Source: Beduinella massiliensis (lineage in GTDB: Bacteria > Bacillota > Clostridia > Christensenellales > Aristaeellaceae). Taken from it: 64,000 nt of DNA. The stretch lies in assembly GCF_900199405.1 (NCBI RefSeq), contig NZ_LT963430.1, forward strand, positions 2,821,605 to 2,885,604, given 5' to 3'. Both the position numbers and the translations under genes were made by a program. The notes beneath the pieces are model-generated. The model was not told the origin of the DNA, ran no database searches, and worked only from the letters and a program-made list of their open reading frames with translations. Positions 44,485-52,228 of this stretch are shown here, in pieces (within the stretch, counting starts at the first letter, position 1; every line of letters starts with the position of its first letter).

Positions 44485-45228
44485 TCACGAATCCGCCAGC
44501 AGCGTGCGCGGGTCGACCGCCGCTCCGTCCTGCAGCGTTTCAAAGTGCAGGTGCGCGCCGTCCGCCTGCTCGCAGATCGGCGCGGCGCCCAAGGGCGAAA
44601 GCATCTGGCCCTGCTTGACCGGATCGCCCTCCTTCAGCAGCGTCAACGTCTCCAGCCCCATGTAGCGCGTCGTCAGCCCGCCGGGGTGCGAGATTTCCAT
44701 GACGTTTCCCCAGAGCGGATCGACGTAAAGCTTTTGCACGGTGCCGCTCAGCGGCGCCTTCACCGCGTCTCCCGCCTTGCCCGCGATATCCAGCCCCGCA
44801 TGTGTCCCCCACGTTTCCAGCGTCGGCAGATAGACGATGCTCTTGTCGACGTGCTCGCGGGACACCTCGCCCTTCATCGGCCAGCTCAGCTTCGTGTCCG
44901 CGAGCAGCGATGCGGCGGGCGCGCTCGTCGCGAGCGGAATGACCGTCGGCATCGGCGCCACCGTCTGGGACGGCGAAGCGCTGGGCTTCGTCACGTCGTC
45001 CAGCGTCTGCACGTTTTCGTCCCGCGCTCCCGCTTCGGAAAGATTCTGCTCCTCATATCCGGGGGGCGGCGTCACCTCGGGCGTCGACGTACGTGTGTAC
45101 ACGGCCGTTCCGGCGATGACGGCCACGCAAAGCGCCAGCATACAATAAAAACCGTTTTTTTCAAAGAACGCGGCCACCGCCTGCGCCGCCTTGCCCGCGC
45201 GCTCGCGGGCCTCGTCCCATTTGTTCAT
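44485..45228 (-). CDS. spoIIQ: SpoIIQ-like membrane-anchored M23 (LytM) protein
   Basis: 247 residues: a short cytoplasmic part, one transmembrane helix (about 27-45), a Pro/Ser/Thr-rich linker, and a LytM domain from about 110. The zinc residues H143xxxD147 and HLH (226-228) are present, as in clostridial SpoIIQ, whereas Bacillus SpoIIQ lacks one. SpoIIQ is made in the forespore and pairs with SpoIIIAH across the septum. Other single-span M23 proteins are possible; a sigma-F-like promoter upstream gives modest extra support. GGAGGT precedes the ATG. Confidence 0.7.
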   Translation of the reverse strand: MNKWDEARERAGKAAQAVAAFFEKNGFYCMLALCVAVIAGTAVYTRTSTPEVTPPPGYEEQNLSEAGARDENVQTLDDVTKPSASPSQTVAPMPTVIPLATSAPAASLLADTKLSWPMKGEVSREHVDKSIVYLPTLETWGTHAGLDIAGKAGDAVKAPLSGTVQKLYVDPLWGNVMEISHPGGLTTRYMGLETLTLLKEGDPVKQGQMLSPLGAAPICEQADGAHLHFETLQDGAAVDPRTLLADS

Positions 45229-45245
45229 CTAAACACCTCCGCCGC

Positions 45246-45274
45246 TATTGTGCCCCGGCGAAGGGCCGATATAC
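45246..45274 (-). promoter_or_regulatory. Possible sigma-F promoter of the spoIIQ-like gene
   Basis: On the minus strand GTATA (45274-45270), 14 bases, GGGCACAATA (45255-45246), which fits GGnnAnAnTA. The inferred start lies almost at the ribosome binding site, giving a very short leader, so the call is tentative. Confidence 0.35.
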
Positions 45275-45301
45275 AAATCCGAGCCGCCGCAATGCAAAGT
45301 G

Positions 45302-45342
45302 AAAAAAGCGCTCCTTTCTGAATGATGTCAGAACAAAGCGCC
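45302..45342 (-). terminator. Terminator of the yoaP-like gene
   Basis: Stem from GCGC and TCTGA arms with internal loops (45308-45341), followed on the minus strand by TTTTTT (45307-45302). Confidence 0.75.
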
Positions 45343-45353
45343 TGTAAGCCTTT

Positions 45354-46106
45354 TCACTTTTTAAGGATCCTCTTCAAACTCGCGACGTCCAGCAACAAAT
45401 TCACCGTTTCAAATTTCCCCTGGTAAAACACGGCAAAGTTATTGAACACACAGGGCAGTTCCTTGGCCTTTTCCAATGTGTCTACCTGATGGAAGGATAC
45501 GGGGACGCCGTTTACCTCGCAATACCCGCGGATCGTCTCGATGTTTTGCCAGGCATAGGGGCACTGCACGTCATAGAAAACCGTCAGCTCTTTATCCGAT
45601 ATTCGTCCGCTTTTCGCTTCCGGCGTAAACTGCGGCTTTGTTCCGTCTAAGGAGAGCGCCAGCAGCTCATATCCGTAATCGGTGGTGTCCACGACCTCAA
45701 AGCCATACTTTTTGACAAACGACTGGTCTGTCAGCCAATGCTTTTGTTTGTCAGCGCCGAGCACACATACGCCGGATTTTCCATTCGCCCTGGCTTCCGC
45801 CAGACAGTATTCCATCAACGCCTTTCCATAGCCCTTGCCTTTATGCGTACCGGATACCCACAGACAGTAAATATAGTAATAATTATCTCCGGCGATAGGA
45901 ACCCAGGCCGTTTCCAACGGAGCGTATTCGATAAAAACCGTAGCCTTTTCGTTCAGCTTCCTGAATACATGCCCCTCGGCGAGCCGAGCTGATAGCCACT
46001 TCCGCTTTGCCTCGACCCCGGGATGGGGCTTTTTGCTGCGGATAATGCAGCATAAATGTTCGCTTGCGAGGTTATCCGCCGTCAGGTTTATAAATTCCAC
46101 GCTCAT
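45354..46106 (-). CDS. yoaP: YoaP-like GNAT acetyltransferase with thioredoxin-like C-terminal domain
   Basis: 250 residues, matching Bacillus YoaP in length and layout. The start at 46106 (MSVEFINLTADNL) has TGAGG 6-7 bases upstream. Residues about 1-150 form a GNAT domain with the acetyl-CoA loop HKGKGYGKALMEYCLAEAR; residues about 165-250 contain KELTVFYDVQCPYAWQNIETIR, like a thioredoxin-fold segment. The gene is markedly less GC-rich than its neighbours and uses more A/T-ending codons, which suggests recent transfer. Substrate unknown. Confidence 0.85.
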   Translation of the reverse strand: MSVEFINLTADNLASEHLCCIIRSKKPHPGVEAKRKWLSARLAEGHVFRKLNEKATVFIEYAPLETAWVPIAGDNYYYIYCLWVSGTHKGKGYGKALMEYCLAEARANGKSGVCVLGADKQKHWLTDQSFVKKYGFEVVDTTDYGYELLALSLDGTKPQFTPEAKSGRISDKELTVFYDVQCPYAWQNIETIRGYCEVNGVPVSFHQVDTLEKAKELPCVFNNFAVFYQGKFETVNLLLDVASLKRILKK

Positions 46107-46180
46107 ATACAGCCTCATTTCAGCTTCCGGTTTGCCGATCCGCCCCCGTTTCATTCGGAAGTGGACCGACGCGACCGTTT

Positions 46181-46657
46181 TTATCTTCCCAATTCATACG
46201 TCAATTCGCTCAGATTGCGCGCCGCGTTCAGCACGTTTTCCTCGCCATTCGGCCGAAACCCGAATCGTTCGTAGAACGCGCGCGCCTTTGCGTTGACGTT
46301 CAGCACACACAGCCGCACGGCCGTCTTCTCCGGAAAGCGAGACAGGCCGTAGCGCAGCAATGCGCTGCCGGCGCCGCGCCCCTGGCTCGCGGGCTCGACG
46401 TAGAGCTTGACGATCTCCGCCCGTTCCCGATCCACCATAAGGATGCCCTCCGCGCGCCCCGACTTCATCAAGACGTATGTCTCCCGTCCGGGCTTCGCCG
46501 CCTCCTCCCGAAGCGCGCGCAGCATGCGCTCCTGCGTATGCGCCAGAAGAAAGGCCTCGCTCACGACGCCCGCATGCGCCGTCTGCCAGGAAAGCGCATA
46601 GGCGCGCGCCGCCTCTCCTTCGTTGTCCTTCCCCAGGGGAACGATGGTTCCGCGCAT
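46181..46657 (-). CDS. GNAT-family N-acetyltransferase
   Basis: Single-domain acetyltransferase of 158 residues. The acetyl-CoA motif is AEIVKLYVEPASQGRGAGSALLRYGLSRF (about 82-110), and the C-terminal motif B is NVNAKARAFYERFGFRPNGEE, the common small-GNAT pattern. GAGGAGGGG precedes the ATG. It lies 10 bases after the two-domain acetyltransferase and so is co-transcribed with it. Substrate unknown. Confidence 0.9.
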   Translation of the reverse strand: MRGTIVPLGKDNEGEAARAYALSWQTAHAGVVSEAFLLAHTQERMLRALREEAAKPGRETYVLMKSGRAEGILMVDRERAEIVKLYVEPASQGRGAGSALLRYGLSRFPEKTAVRLCVLNVNAKARAFYERFGFRPNGEENVLNAARNLSELTYELGR

Positions 46658-46667
46658 AGGCCCCTCC

Positions 46668-47636
46668 TCAGAGCTTTTTCACAAAGCAGACGATGCGATT
46701 TGCCTCCGCAAAGCCCGCGCGCAGGTGAAAAGAGCGGCTCTCCTCATTGCCAAGCTCGCAGTCGCTCGCAAATTCAACGCAGCCCCGATCCCTCGCCCAG
46801 CGCTCGCAAGCTTCCAACAGTCCTCGGGCGATACCGCGTCCACGGAGGTCTTCCGTCACGAAAATCCCCTCTAGATAGCCGACCGGACTCGTATCGGTTC
46901 CTTCGACGTAATCGCTGCGCAGGCTGCACTGGGCAAACCCAATGGGGGATTCCTCCTCAAACGCCAGGAAGACCGCGCCCTGTGCCATGCATTCCGCCAT
47001 CTCTTCGCAAAGCGCCTGCCGCTCGTGTGCGGGCCAGAGGCGCAGCGCCAGATCCGCCACCGTATCCGCATCCGCCCTTCCGGCGCGCCGCACCCAGGGA
47101 TGCAGCGCGCATTCCAGCTGGCAGTCGCACGGCTCCTTTTCGTGCAGCTCTTTGTCGTAGTGAACCGCCTCGACGCAGCCCATCGCCCGGTAGAAGGCCT
47201 GCGACTCCTCACTTGAATGGGCGGAAATGTAGAGCTTTTGCGCGCCCAGCCGAACAGCTTCCCGCACCGCGCGGGAAAACAGCCGCCGTCCCAGTCCCTC
47301 GCCGCGGCTTTCGCTTGAGACGTGCAGGCAGGAAAGCTGCGCGTACTGCGCTTGCGGGTCGAGGAGACGCCCTTCCACGGAGGCAAAGCCGATGAGCCGC
47401 TCTCCCGAAAACGCCCCGAACACCGCACCGCCTGTTTCGACCGTGCATGTAAGGCACCGCACAAGCTCTTCGTAGTCCGCGCGGTTCCACCGCTCCGTAA
47501 AGGCGATATCCCGAAGCGTCCAGCGTCCGCCTTCCTTGCGCCAGCAGCGGCGTACCTCCTGATAGCGCTCAAAGTGGGAAAAGAGGGCGGGCGTGATCTC
47601 TTCACCCCGTATCCCGCGCAGCCGTATGTCTTCCAT
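46668..47636 (-). CDS. Two-domain acetyltransferase: GNAT plus AAC(6')-like domain
   Basis: 322 residues from ATG 47636, 7 bases after AAGGGAG. The N-terminal GNAT (about 1-165) has QLSCLHVSSESRGEGLGRRLFSRAVREA and SSEESQAFYRAMGCVEA. The C-terminal domain (about 180-322) has LRLWPAHERQALCEEM, GFAQCSLRSDYVEGTDTSPVGYLEGIFVTEDLRGRGIARGLL and CVEFASDCELGNEESRSFHLRAGFAEANRIVCFVK. This is the pattern of AAC(6')-I aminoglycoside acetyltransferases (SLRxDYVxG, SPVGxLEGIxV, xFASD). Whether it acts on aminoglycosides is unproven. Confidence 0.88.
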   Translation of the reverse strand: MEDIRLRGIRGEEITPALFSHFERYQEVRRCWRKEGGRWTLRDIAFTERWNRADYEELVRCLTCTVETGGAVFGAFSGERLIGFASVEGRLLDPQAQYAQLSCLHVSSESRGEGLGRRLFSRAVREAVRLGAQKLYISAHSSEESQAFYRAMGCVEAVHYDKELHEKEPCDCQLECALHPWVRRAGRADADTVADLALRLWPAHERQALCEEMAECMAQGAVFLAFEEESPIGFAQCSLRSDYVEGTDTSPVGYLEGIFVTEDLRGRGIARGLLEACERWARDRGCVEFASDCELGNEESRSFHLRAGFAEANRIVCFVKKL

Positions 47637-47728
47637 CCGAATGCTCCCTTCGCGTCTTTTGGCTTCAGTGTAGCATAAAAACGCCCGGCAGTCCACCGCG
47701 TCCGGCAGGCAGCGAGCTGAAACAGCAG

Positions 47729-47758
47729 CAAAATGCCGCAGGCGCCCGCCTGCGGCAT
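47729..47758 (-). terminator. Terminator of the sugar ABC/kinase operon
   Basis: Perfect 12-bp stem ATGCCGCAGGCG / CGCCTGCGGCAT (47733-47744 with 47747-47758) followed on the minus strand by TTT. Confidence 0.8.
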
Positions 47759-47767
47759 CGTATTTCG

Positions 47768-48865
47768 TCAAGCCCGTCTGACGATTTCCAGCATGTCGTC
47801 CCAGCCCCGCTCCATGCTTCGCACCAGGGCAAACTGTGTGCGCGCGCGGTCGAGGTTGTGGCCTGCTCTGTGAATTTTGAAGTACTTGTCTCCGTTGAGA
47901 TAATCCGCCAGAAAGCGCATGCCGCATTCCAGCGTCATGAGTTTCGCGCCCATGGGCAGCAGCTCGACCTCGCGCTGCGTCAGCACGCCGCCCGCCTCGC
48001 GGATGTAACCGCGCACAAACGCCTCGAACATCTCCAGAGAAAAGTGCACCTTCGCCAGGTTCTGCTCGTCCTCCGCCGCAGTGTTTGCGCCAAAACGAAT
48101 CGAATCCCCGAAGTCGTACGCCGCAAGCCCCGGCATGACCGTATCCAGATCGATCACGCATACCCCGCGCCCCGTCTTCGCGTCGAGCAGGACGTTGTTG
48201 AGCTTCGTATCGTTATGCGTCACGCGCAGCGGGATTTCGCCCGCGCCCAGCGCGTCAAGCAGCGCGTGCACCTCCTGCTCGTACTGCGCGCAGAACGCCA
48301 GTTCCTCCGCGACCTCGCCCTTGCGGCCCGCGGCGTCGTGCACCGCAGCGTCCATCAGCTGCGAAAAGCGCGCGGGCGTATTGTGAAAGTCGTGAATCGT
48401 CTCGTGCAGCGACTCCGCCGGGAACCCTTCCAGCTGGCGCTGGAACCTGCCGAACGCGACGCCGGAGAGCTCAAAGAGCGCAGGCGTGTCGGGCAGGTCG
48501 CGAGAAATCGTGTCTTCGATAAACAGATACATGCGCCACAGCTCGCCCTCGCTGTCCTCCACGTAGGAGGTGCCGCTCACGGTCCGCACGATCGTCAGCG
48601 TCTCACGGGCCGGGTCCCCGCCGTCCCGCAGGATGACCTTGCGCAGATAATCCGTCACGCGTTCGATGTTTTCGATCACCTCGACAGGCCGCTTGAAGAC
48701 GTAGCGGTTCACCCGCTGCAGGATGAAACGCGAATCCACCCCGCCGTCCGGGTGCACCGTCACGCGGAACGTGTCGTTGATGTGCCCGTTTCCATACGGC
48801 TCCGCCTGCACCTCCCCTTGCGGGAGCATAAACCGGCGCGCGATTTCAATGATTTTGTTCTCCAT
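47768..48865 (-). CDS. nahK: N-acetylhexosamine 1-kinase-like phosphotransferase
   Basis: Kinase of the APH fold, 365 residues. THNDTKLNNVLLDAKTG holds the catalytic loop and VIDLDTVMPGLAAYDFGDSIRFGANTAAEDE the metal-binding and following segment; this wording is characteristic of the NahK/LnpB group, which phosphorylates GlcNAc or GalNAc at C1. YGNGHINDTFRV near the N-terminus is the nucleotide loop. It is the last gene of a sugar ABC transporter operon, as nahK is in bifidobacteria, but no lnpA-type phosphorylase is present. Related kinases of unknown sugar specificity cannot be excluded. Confidence 0.8.
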   Translation of the reverse strand: MENKIIEIARRFMLPQGEVQAEPYGNGHINDTFRVTVHPDGGVDSRFILQRVNRYVFKRPVEVIENIERVTDYLRKVILRDGGDPARETLTIVRTVSGTSYVEDSEGELWRMYLFIEDTISRDLPDTPALFELSGVAFGRFQRQLEGFPAESLHETIHDFHNTPARFSQLMDAAVHDAAGRKGEVAEELAFCAQYEQEVHALLDALGAGEIPLRVTHNDTKLNNVLLDAKTGRGVCVIDLDTVMPGLAAYDFGDSIRFGANTAAEDEQNLAKVHFSLEMFEAFVRGYIREAGGVLTQREVELLPMGAKLMTLECGMRFLADYLNGDKYFKIHRAGHNLDRARTQFALVRSMERGWDDMLEIVRRA

Positions 48866-48887
48866 AACATCTCTCCGTCCGTTTGCT

Positions 48888-49790
48888 TTATCCCTTGACG
48901 CCGCCGCCGGTCACGCCCGCGATGATCTTCTCGGACAGGAACAGGTACAGGATGAACGTCGGCAGGAACACGATGATGACCGCAGCGAACATGCCTGCCC
49001 AGTCGCCCGTGTACTTCATGGAGTTGATCATCGTATACAGACCCACCGCAACCGGGCGCGTCTTGTCCGAATTGGCGAAGATGAGCGACATGAAGTACTC
49101 GTTCCAGACGTTGATGAAGTTGAAGATCGACACCGTGATGATGCCGGGCTGCGCGAGCGGCAGCATGATCTTCCAAAACGTCTTCATGGGCGGGCACCCG
49201 TCGATGGCGGCCGCCTCCTCGTAGGAGCGCGAAAGGTTGGAAAAGAACGTGAGCAGGAAGATCGTGGTATACGGCACGTTGATGCCCACGTACAGAAAGA
49301 TCATCAGCAGGCGCACCGTGATGTCCTGCTTGAGCAGCTGCATCTGCGTCACGACGCCGAAGAGCGGCAGGATGATCATCACGACCGGCACGCCCATCGC
49401 CGCTACAAACCCGTTCTGAACCGGTCGGTTGAGGAAAAACTTGAACCGGGACAGCACGTATGCGGCGGGCGACGCGACGAGGATGAGCAGCACCGTTGAA
49501 ATCGACGCGTAAAACAGCGAGTTCATGAAGAACGTCGACACGTTCTGGCTCGTCCACGCCTTCACATAGTTCTCAAAGTGCAGGCCGGAGGGAAACCTCA
49601 GCGCGTTGCCCTTGAAGATGTCCTTCGTGGTGGAAAGGCTCGCCGCCAGAATCCACCCCAGCAGCACGAACGTGAACAGAATCCACAGCGTGAGCAAAAT
49701 GTAGCCGGGCGCGAGGCGCAGCTCCTTTTTCCAGTTGACCTTCTCGTGAATCTTCTTTTCCTTCGGTTTTTTGATATTCGCCGTCGTCAT
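48888..49790 (-). CDS. Carbohydrate ABC transporter permease (MalG-type)
   Basis: 300 residues from ATG 49790 (MTTANIKKPKE), 6 bases after GGAGGTG; a GTG three codons upstream sits in that site. Six membrane helices; the EAA motif is EEAAAIDGCPPMKTFWKIMLPLAQPGI, where the transporter ATPase docks. The C-terminal ...IIAGVTGGGVKG is typical of the CUT1 second permease. No ATPase gene is in the operon, so a shared MsmK-type ATPase elsewhere is likely. Confidence 0.95.
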   Translation of the reverse strand: MTTANIKKPKEKKIHEKVNWKKELRLAPGYILLTLWILFTFVLLGWILAASLSTTKDIFKGNALRFPSGLHFENYVKAWTSQNVSTFFMNSLFYASISTVLLILVASPAAYVLSRFKFFLNRPVQNGFVAAMGVPVVMIILPLFGVVTQMQLLKQDITVRLLMIFLYVGINVPYTTIFLLTFFSNLSRSYEEAAAIDGCPPMKTFWKIMLPLAQPGIITVSIFNFINVWNEYFMSLIFANSDKTRPVAVGLYTMINSMKYTGDWAGMFAAVIIVFLPTFILYLFLSEKIIAGVTGGGVKG

Positions 49791-49803
49791 TTTGTTCACC
49801 TCC

Positions 49804-50709
49804 TCAGAATTCCAATTCGTCGTTCTTGATGCACTTGTTCGTCACGATGAACACCGCCACTACGCAGATCGCGAGCAGCACGCCGATCGCGGCGCCCAGG
49901 CCCGCGTTGCGCTCGGTCACGGTATTGCCCGCGCCGAAGATCATCTGGTACATGTAGACCATCGGCGTGATCGTCGTCACCTCTGCCGTCACGTTCGAGA
50001 AGAGCTGCGACCAGACGAAGAATCCGACGGACGTAATCGACCACATGGTGATGTTCGTCTTAAACACCCCGCGCAGCAGCGGAAGCGTGATGTAGCGGAA
50101 TTGCTGGGGCTTGTTCGCCCCGTCGATGGTGGAAGCCTCGTAGTATTCGAGCGGAATCTTTTCGATGCCGCTGGAGAAGATCAGCATGTGGTAGCCCACC
50201 ATGCCGAAGCAATACGCGAACAGCAGCGCCCAGAACTTGTGGTCCGCATCCGTCCATTGAATCGCCGCCAGGCCGTCCAGATGCAGCGCGGAAAACACGC
50301 TTGTCAGCAGGCCGTAGCGCGCGGCGTACACGAACTGAAGCCACATCGTCGCCAGCGCCACCGCGCTGATCAGGTTCGGCAGGTAAATGATGGCCCGGAA
50401 AAACTTCTTGAACCGGATCCCGCTGTTGAGGATGACCGCGAACAGCAGCGAAATCGCCATGACCACGATGCCGCCGACCAGCCAGATGCGCAGCAGGTTG
50501 TACATGGAGATACGGAAGAGGCTCGTGTCGATCAGCTTTTGAAAGTTATCCAACCCCACAAACCGCCACTGATCCATCGAAGAGGTGACGTTTTCCACGT
50601 AAAACAGGCTCATGATGAGCGTCCGCAGAATCGGATAGACGAATATGATGGCAAAGAAGAGCAGTGCCGGGGTCAGGAAGGCGACGATCATCGTCTTGCT
50701 TTTCTTCAT
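49804..50709 (-). CDS. Carbohydrate ABC transporter permease (MalF-type)
   Basis: 301 residues from ATG 50709 (MKKSKTMIVAFLTPALLFF), 6 bases after AAGGGGG. Six helices; EAA-like loop EYYEASTIDGANKPQQFRYITLPLLRGV. It heads the permease pair after the solute-binding protein, typical CUT1 order. An in-frame upstream start at 50757 lies in the intergenic hairpin and is rejected. Confidence 0.95.
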   Translation of the reverse strand: MKKSKTMIVAFLTPALLFFAIIFVYPILRTLIMSLFYVENVTSSMDQWRFVGLDNFQKLIDTSLFRISMYNLLRIWLVGGIVVMAISLLFAVILNSGIRFKKFFRAIIYLPNLISAVALATMWLQFVYAARYGLLTSVFSALHLDGLAAIQWTDADHKFWALLFAYCFGMVGYHMLIFSSGIEKIPLEYYEASTIDGANKPQQFRYITLPLLRGVFKTNITMWSITSVGFFVWSQLFSNVTAEVTTITPMVYMYQMIFGAGNTVTERNAGLGAAIGVLLAICVVAVFIVTNKCIKNDELEF

Positions 50710-50741
50710 GTCGATCCCCCTTCGAGGTTTACGTTTTTTGA

Positions 50742-50769
50742 AGGGCGGCGGGCTCACGCCCGCCGCCCT
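50742..50769 (-). other. Stabilising hairpin after the solute-binding protein gene
   Basis: A perfect 12-bp GC stem (AGGGCGGCGGGC with loop TCAC) between the binding-protein and permease genes, with no T-run. Such hairpins often protect the abundant binding-protein mRNA; here that is inference. Confidence 0.55.
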
Positions 50770-50792
50770 AAAAGCCCAGTCATTTTTTCAGC

Positions 50793-52028
50793 TTACTTCG
50801 CGGAGGAGGCAGCCTCCATCGCGTCGACAAACTCCTGCGCCGTCATCTGTCCGCCAAACAGCTTCTGCACGTTGGCCTTGATGATCGGGGTCATGTCGAC
50901 GTTGTCCTCGATGCCCGCGCCCCAGGAATAGCGGGTCGTCAGGCTGTTCATCACCGGCTGCACGCCGGCCAGCATCGCGGGCCACTCGGTATTGGTGGTA
51001 TCCGCCGGGATGCCGATGGAGTCCTGGGAAAGCTTCTGGTCGAACTCGCCCTTGGTGATGTACTGAATCAGCTCAAACGCGGCGTCGGCCACCTTGGAAT
51101 CCTTGTTGATCGCAAAAACCTGTGCGCCGTAGTTCGCGGCCTCCGGGCCATTCATGCCGCCCTCGAGCGCCGGATAGCCGAAGCAGCCCCATACGAAATC
51201 CGGGCCGGTCATGCCCTTGACTTCATTGGGCAGCCAGGAGCCGTTCAGGTACATCGCGGCCTCGCCCAGCGCAAGCTCGCCGTTCTGGTTGGCCGGCCAC
51301 ACGGAGGAAGCGATCGTCGGGGAGAAGTAGCCCTTCTTCGCCATATCCTCAAAGTCCTGCGCGGCCTTCAGCACCGCCGGCTCCTCCGCCCACTTGCCGT
51401 TCATGACGACGTCGTGCGTGCCCGCCTCGCCGATCAGGTGAGAGAGGTGATAGCCAAAGTTCTCGATGATGTACGCGTCGTCGCTCGTGACCGGCACGTA
51501 ACCCGCGTCCTTTACCTTTTGGCAGACATCCAGGAACTCCGCCCAGGTCGTCGGCAGCTCGGTCACGCCCGCTTCGTCGAAGATCTCCTGATTGTAGAAG
51601 AACGCGAAGACGTTCGGCTGATACGGAATGGACTTGAGCGTCCCGCCCGCAACCTCGCGGCAGGCGCTCATCAGCCCGGAAATCGCGGTCGCCTCGTAGT
51701 CGTTCTTCTTGGCGAGCTCCTCCAGGTCCATGATGTAGGCGCCCCAGGTCTTGTTGACGCGGTCGATGTCCTCGTCGAACAGGTCGATGACCGTTCCGGC
51801 GTCCAGCGCGGGCTGCAGGCCCTCGCGGATGCCCGTGCGGCCCTTGAACTGCACGTCTACCGTATTGCCCGTCGCCGCCTGATACGCGTCGATCGCGGCC
51901 TGAATGGCCATGCCCTGCGGCTCGGTGGATTCCCACATCGACCAGTACACAACGGTGTCCGCGGACGCGGCGGCAACGCAGCCGAGCAGCATCGTCGCGG
52001 CAATCAGAATGGAAAGCAGCTTTTTCAT
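50793..52028 (-). CDS. Sugar ABC transporter substrate-binding protein
   Basis: Family 1 extracellular binding protein of 411 residues from ATG 52028, after GGGAGG. The leader MKKLLSILIAATMLLGCVAAASA could be lipidated at Cys17 or cleaved after ASA. Mature part begins DTVVYWSMWESTEPQG; NVFAFFYNQEIFDEAGVTELPTTWAEFLDVCQKVKDAGYVP and AAMYLNGSWLPNEV are typical of CUT1 proteins. First gene of SBP-permease-permease-kinase, transcribed away from the PocR/AraC regulator. An N-acetylhexosamine or its disaccharide is the inferred cargo. Confidence 0.93.
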   Translation of the reverse strand: MKKLLSILIAATMLLGCVAAASADTVVYWSMWESTEPQGMAIQAAIDAYQAATGNTVDVQFKGRTGIREGLQPALDAGTVIDLFDEDIDRVNKTWGAYIMDLEELAKKNDYEATAISGLMSACREVAGGTLKSIPYQPNVFAFFYNQEIFDEAGVTELPTTWAEFLDVCQKVKDAGYVPVTSDDAYIIENFGYHLSHLIGEAGTHDVVMNGKWAEEPAVLKAAQDFEDMAKKGYFSPTIASSVWPANQNGELALGEAAMYLNGSWLPNEVKGMTGPDFVWGCFGYPALEGGMNGPEAANYGAQVFAINKDSKVADAAFELIQYITKGEFDQKLSQDSIGIPADTTNTEWPAMLAGVQPVMNSLTTRYSWGAGIEDNVDMTPIIKANVQKLFGGQMTAQEFVDAMEAASSAK

Positions 52029-52091
52029 GAAAAAACCTCCCTGTCGTCGTCCCCCCGCGGCAAAACCCACGGGGCTTCCTTTGTTGATTTC

Positions 52092-52179
52092 ATTGTATTC
52101 TTTTCTTTTTTGATGGACTAGGAAAAATTTTTCCGAAAATTAGAAATATCTTTCAAAAATGTAGAAAGAATGCTATAAT
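52092..52179. promoter_or_regulatory. Divergent promoter region of transporter operon and AraC-type regulator
   Basis: On the plus strand a perfect TATAAT (52174-52179) lies 50 bases before the regulator, with a poor -35 (TTTCAA). On the minus strand TACAAT (52097-52092) lies before the binding-protein gene. Between them an AT-rich stretch holds AATTTT-TCCG-AAAATT, a candidate operator. Confidence 0.5.
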
Positions 52180-52228
52180 AAGGTCAATTCTTCTAAAATG
52201 TTTTCAGAAACGGTGGGAGAAATCACCG

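Noticed and set aside
42358-45321. A 987-codon open frame on the plus strand opposite glmS and the spoIIQ-like gene
   Set aside because: It spans two confidently identified minus-strand genes, runs through a terminator, and encodes Arg/His-rich shadow sequence.
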